In this document: positions 36,198 to 38,568 of the stretch, piece after piece
How the letters are laid out: the number at the start of each line of letters is the position of its first letter
Numbering within the stretch: position 1 is the stretch's first letter
Source of the DNA: Candidatus Aenigmatarchaeota archaeon
GTDB lineage: Archaea; Aenigmatarchaeota; Aenigmatarchaeia; QMZP01; JAFGSV01
Assembly: GCA_021163005.1 (NCBI GenBank)
Contig: JAGGXP010000026.1
Location: 1-38,568 of the forward strand
Direction of reading: 5' to 3'
DNA: 38,568 nt
Notes under the pieces: model-generated
What the model was told of the DNA's origin: nothing
Databases searched by the model: none
What the model saw: only the letters and a program-made list of their open reading frames with translations
Made by a program: the position numbers and the translations under genes

Positions 36198-36350
36198 ATG
36201 CAGGTATCGTCCTTGTGCTCCATCTGCGGTGGGCTGGCGAGGCCTGCATATACATGCTCGGCCTGCGGTGCGATAGTCTGCTCCAAGTGCTTCAACTCCG
36301 ACCTCGGTCTCTGCATCAGGTGCGCTGGCCAGTTGCGGAGAGGTTTCTGA
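36198..36350 (+). CDS. small Cys-rich zinc-finger protein (50 aa)
   Basis: MQVSSLCSICGGLARPAYTCSACGAIVCSKCFNSDLGLCIRCAGQLRRGF*: CxxC knuckles; ATG directly after the antiporter stop; absent from the supplied ORF list. Confidence 0.65.
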   Translation: MQVSSLCSICGGLARPAYTCSACGAIVCSKCFNSDLGLCIRCAGQLRRGF

Positions 36351-36352
36351 TA

Positions 36353-38568
36353 TTAAACGTTGTACTCAAAAGCTCCTATGTCCGGTTCATTTCCGTACCA
36401 CTCAACACAGCCCTCGTCTGGATGGAATCCTGCTGTTTCACAATGAAAGCCGGGAATAAGAATACCAGTATCAATAGCAGGACTGTCTGGAGCAAGATGA
36501 AAATCTCTGTTAGCAGCATCGACAAAATCAGGATTCTCCCAATAGCTATGTGTGTCGAAACCAAAATCATTCTTCCACTCCTCAAAGTCTCCTGAGATAT
36601 AACTACCCCAAGGAGTATTAGTGAAACGATGACCACCAGAATCAGAACTTTGATACCAACAATTATAGTCGACATCGAAATCGGTTCCGCCGGCATAGAA
36701 AAAGCATGCGTTTTTGACGTCCATCACTATGTTGTTTCTGACATATATGTCGCTCATGCCGGAAGCTCCGAGGAAGATGCCTGCAGAATAGCCATGCGTG
36801 TTGAGCGGATTAGTGCCATAGATGGTGTTATGGTATATGTAAACATGATCAGTCACAGAATTTTCTAATTGTATGCCTATGCCGAACATGTCGTACATGG
36901 TATTATTGTATATGTGAATGTCTGTCTGCCTGTGATTCCCGCCAACAACTATTCCTTCTGTGTCCGTGCCTGTGTCTGCGTATGAACCGTCACTTGAGCA
37001 GTAGAACAGGTTGTTTCTTATTATGTGACCCGAGGAAACAGCATCAGCGAGGTTTTTTATGTCCACGCCTGTGTAATAATTATCGAATATTTGGTTGTTT
37101 TCTACGACATTTCCGGTGACACTATCGGTCCCGCCGGCGAATATGTAGATGCCGTGGCGCCCGCACTGGCTGATTTTGCAGTTGCGGACCGTATTGTATG
37201 AGCCCATGAGGTTTATGCCTTCCTGCACAGGTATTTCTATGGCGCCTACATGATGCACCGTGCAATTGTCTATGACATTGTAGTCGCTTCCGTAGGTCAC
37301 GCGTATTCCCATGTCGTGGATGTAGGCTATCTCCAAATCTGTTATGTTAACATAATCGGCATTGTCGATGTCAATGCCGTACATTCTTGCTGCCGCCTCG
37401 ACTGAATCATAGACCGTGGACGGATCCTGATCGCTGTATATGCATAAAGAACCGCTTGGGGCATGGTACCAGTCATGCTCTGCGGAAAGCTGGTCAATGG
37501 ATGCCTTTTCGCTGCCCCATTTCGTATCACCGTTTTTCAGAAACCAGACAACGTTAGGCGTTGTCGGCATCTCTGCCCTCCAGACATCTGCCGGGAGTAC
37601 GATTGGAGGGACCTCAAAGCCTTCTGTGGAAACCCTCAGGTTGTCGAAGTAAAGCGTTGTTCCGGCTGACGGGTTGATGAAAACTATCATTTTTGTCCCG
37701 GTCCTGCAGGAACCCTGCAGGGTTCCGGAGATGATAAGTATTCCGTCAATATAGCATGAATAGCTGTTCTTCTCGAGGTCGTAAGAGAACTGTATGTGGT
37801 ACCATCTGTTAAGCTCTATGCTTTCCGGCGTGTTGATGTCCGGATAAAGCGCAGAAGGCCAGCTTCCATCTGCGTAGAACTCAGGAGAGAACTTCAGGTT
37901 GCCCTTGGAATCCCTAGTAAGAGCAAGATAGGTAGCAGGTGCCCAGTTGTCATCAAGACCCCTGTAAATATATTCCCTCTGGCCGGAAGCAAGGTCTGTT
38001 TTCTTTACCATCACATAGAAGTCGACATAGGCGGATGTTGCAGTCGTGGGTGAAGTGTACATCGTACTGCTGTCGGAATCTGACAATTTAAGCACCTCGC
38101 TGCCTCCACCGTCAGGGGGCGAGACTTCAGTATTGTCTTCATCAACAACACCATTGTTCAATGTTTCATCCCATGCATGTTCATAGCCGGTGCCCTCAAA
38201 ACTCTCGGTCAGGAAATCGTAAACGACCTGCACCCCGGGTATGTCGTCCTGTGTCCATTGGCTAAAGTTTTCAGAGCCGAGAATCCTCGGCTTATCGCCG
38301 GTGCCGTATGCGCTGAATGTTATGTAATCAGTGCTGTTGCCTGAACTCGGAACAGTGAGCGTTTCCCTCCACGTGTCGCCCCTCCTGAAGAGCACTGCGT
38401 CGCCCGGCTGCAAAGTCATTGAGTTGACTTTTGAGATTGTCCTCCATGCAGTCTGCGGGGTGAGACCGTCCCTGGAATCGTCGCCGAGGGAGGAGGAGAC
38501 ATAGTAAATAGTGCCTGATGTCTGGGGAGGGGGTAATTCGCTTTCTATGGATACAGTGAACTGCTCTA
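36353..38568 (-). CDS. surface protein with right-handed beta-helix and LamG-like insert (5' end outside window)
   Basis: Frame stays open upstream of 38419 to the window edge (YYVSSSLGDDSRDGLTPQTAWRTISKVNSMTLQPGDAVLFRRGDTW); beta-helix ladder (YNTVRNCKISQCGRHGIYIF, NVVENNQIFDNYYTGVDIKN). Confidence 0.85.
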   Translation of the reverse strand, partial: EQFTVSIESELPPPQTSGTIYYVSSSLGDDSRDGLTPQTAWRTISKVNSMTLQPGDAVLFRRGDTWRETLTVPSSGNSTDYITFSAYGTGDKPRILGSENFSQWTQDDIPGVQVVYDFLTESFEGTGYEHAWDETLNNGVVDEDNTEVSPPDGGGSEVLKLSDSDSSTMYTSPTTATSAYVDFYVMVKKTDLASGQREYIYRGLDDNWAPATYLALTRDSKGNLKFSPEFYADGSWPSALYPDINTPESIELNRWYHIQFSYDLEKNSYSCYIDGILIISGTLQGSCRTGTKMIVFINPSAGTTLYFDNLRVSTEGFEVPPIVLPADVWRAEMPTTPNVVWFLKNGDTKWGSEKASIDQLSAEHDWYHAPSGSLCIYSDQDPSTVYDSVEAAARMYGIDIDNADYVNITDLEIAYIHDMGIRVTYGSDYNVIDNCTVHHVGAIEIPVQEGINLMGSYNTVRNCKISQCGRHGIYIFAGGTDSVTGNVVENNQIFDNYYTGVDIKNLADAVSSGHIIRNNLFYCSSDGSYADTGTDTEGIVVGGNHRQTDIHIYNNTMYDMFGIGIQLENSVTDHVYIYHNTIYGTNPLNTHGYSAGIFLGASGMSDIYVRNNIVMDVKNACFFYAGGTDFDVDYNCWYQSSDSGGHRFTNTPWGSYISGDFEEWKNDFGFDTHSYWENPDFVDAANRDFHLAPDSPAIDTGILIPGFHCETAGFHPDEGCVEWYGNEPDIGAFEYNV

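Noticed and set aside
1-38568. CRISPR array, transposase or prophage
   Set aside because: No regularly spaced direct repeats, no transposase motifs, and no phage structural or integrase genes; the only tyrosine-recombinase-like protein fits TopIB better

Overview
The window is archaeal chromosomal DNA. Support comes from Rpo7/RpoE', Spt4, CDP-archaeol synthase (CarS), class III signal peptides (QAAFEYM / QSAFEFM), a radical-SAM protein resembling tetraether synthase (Tes), and an intron-split tRNA with bulge-helix-bulge (BHB) junctions. The lineage may be DPANN-like, but this cannot be fixed from the sequence alone. I support about 50 CDSs. They include six lipoproteins with an xSGC lipobox, two beta-helix surface proteins, a cohesin-like/dockerin/MopE-repeat protein, a ppdK-adk-tmk operon, a DHH-AMMECR1-PIN cluster, an rpoE'-spt4 pair, an orphan CheB-like methylesterase, a poxvirus/bacterial-type topoisomerase IB, a permease split into two overlapping half-genes, and a Tes-like radical SAM gene divergent from a GbsR/MarR-type regulator. 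The strongest non-ORF finding is a 233-nt tRNA-Ala(CGC) gene at 15814-16046 (minus). It is interrupted by two noncanonical introns, 46 nt at 20/21 in the D-loop and 115 nt at 59/60 in the T-loop. Both introns have complete BHB motifs, and removing them yields a textbook 72-nt tRNA with G3:U70. Other findings include a 12-bp perfect inverted repeat upstream of an AbrB/PhoU regulator, tandem operator-like repeats over the start of an HTH-nucleotidyltransferase gene, and a probable one-base frameshift in a small membrane protein gene. All homology calls come from reading motifs; no database search was possible.
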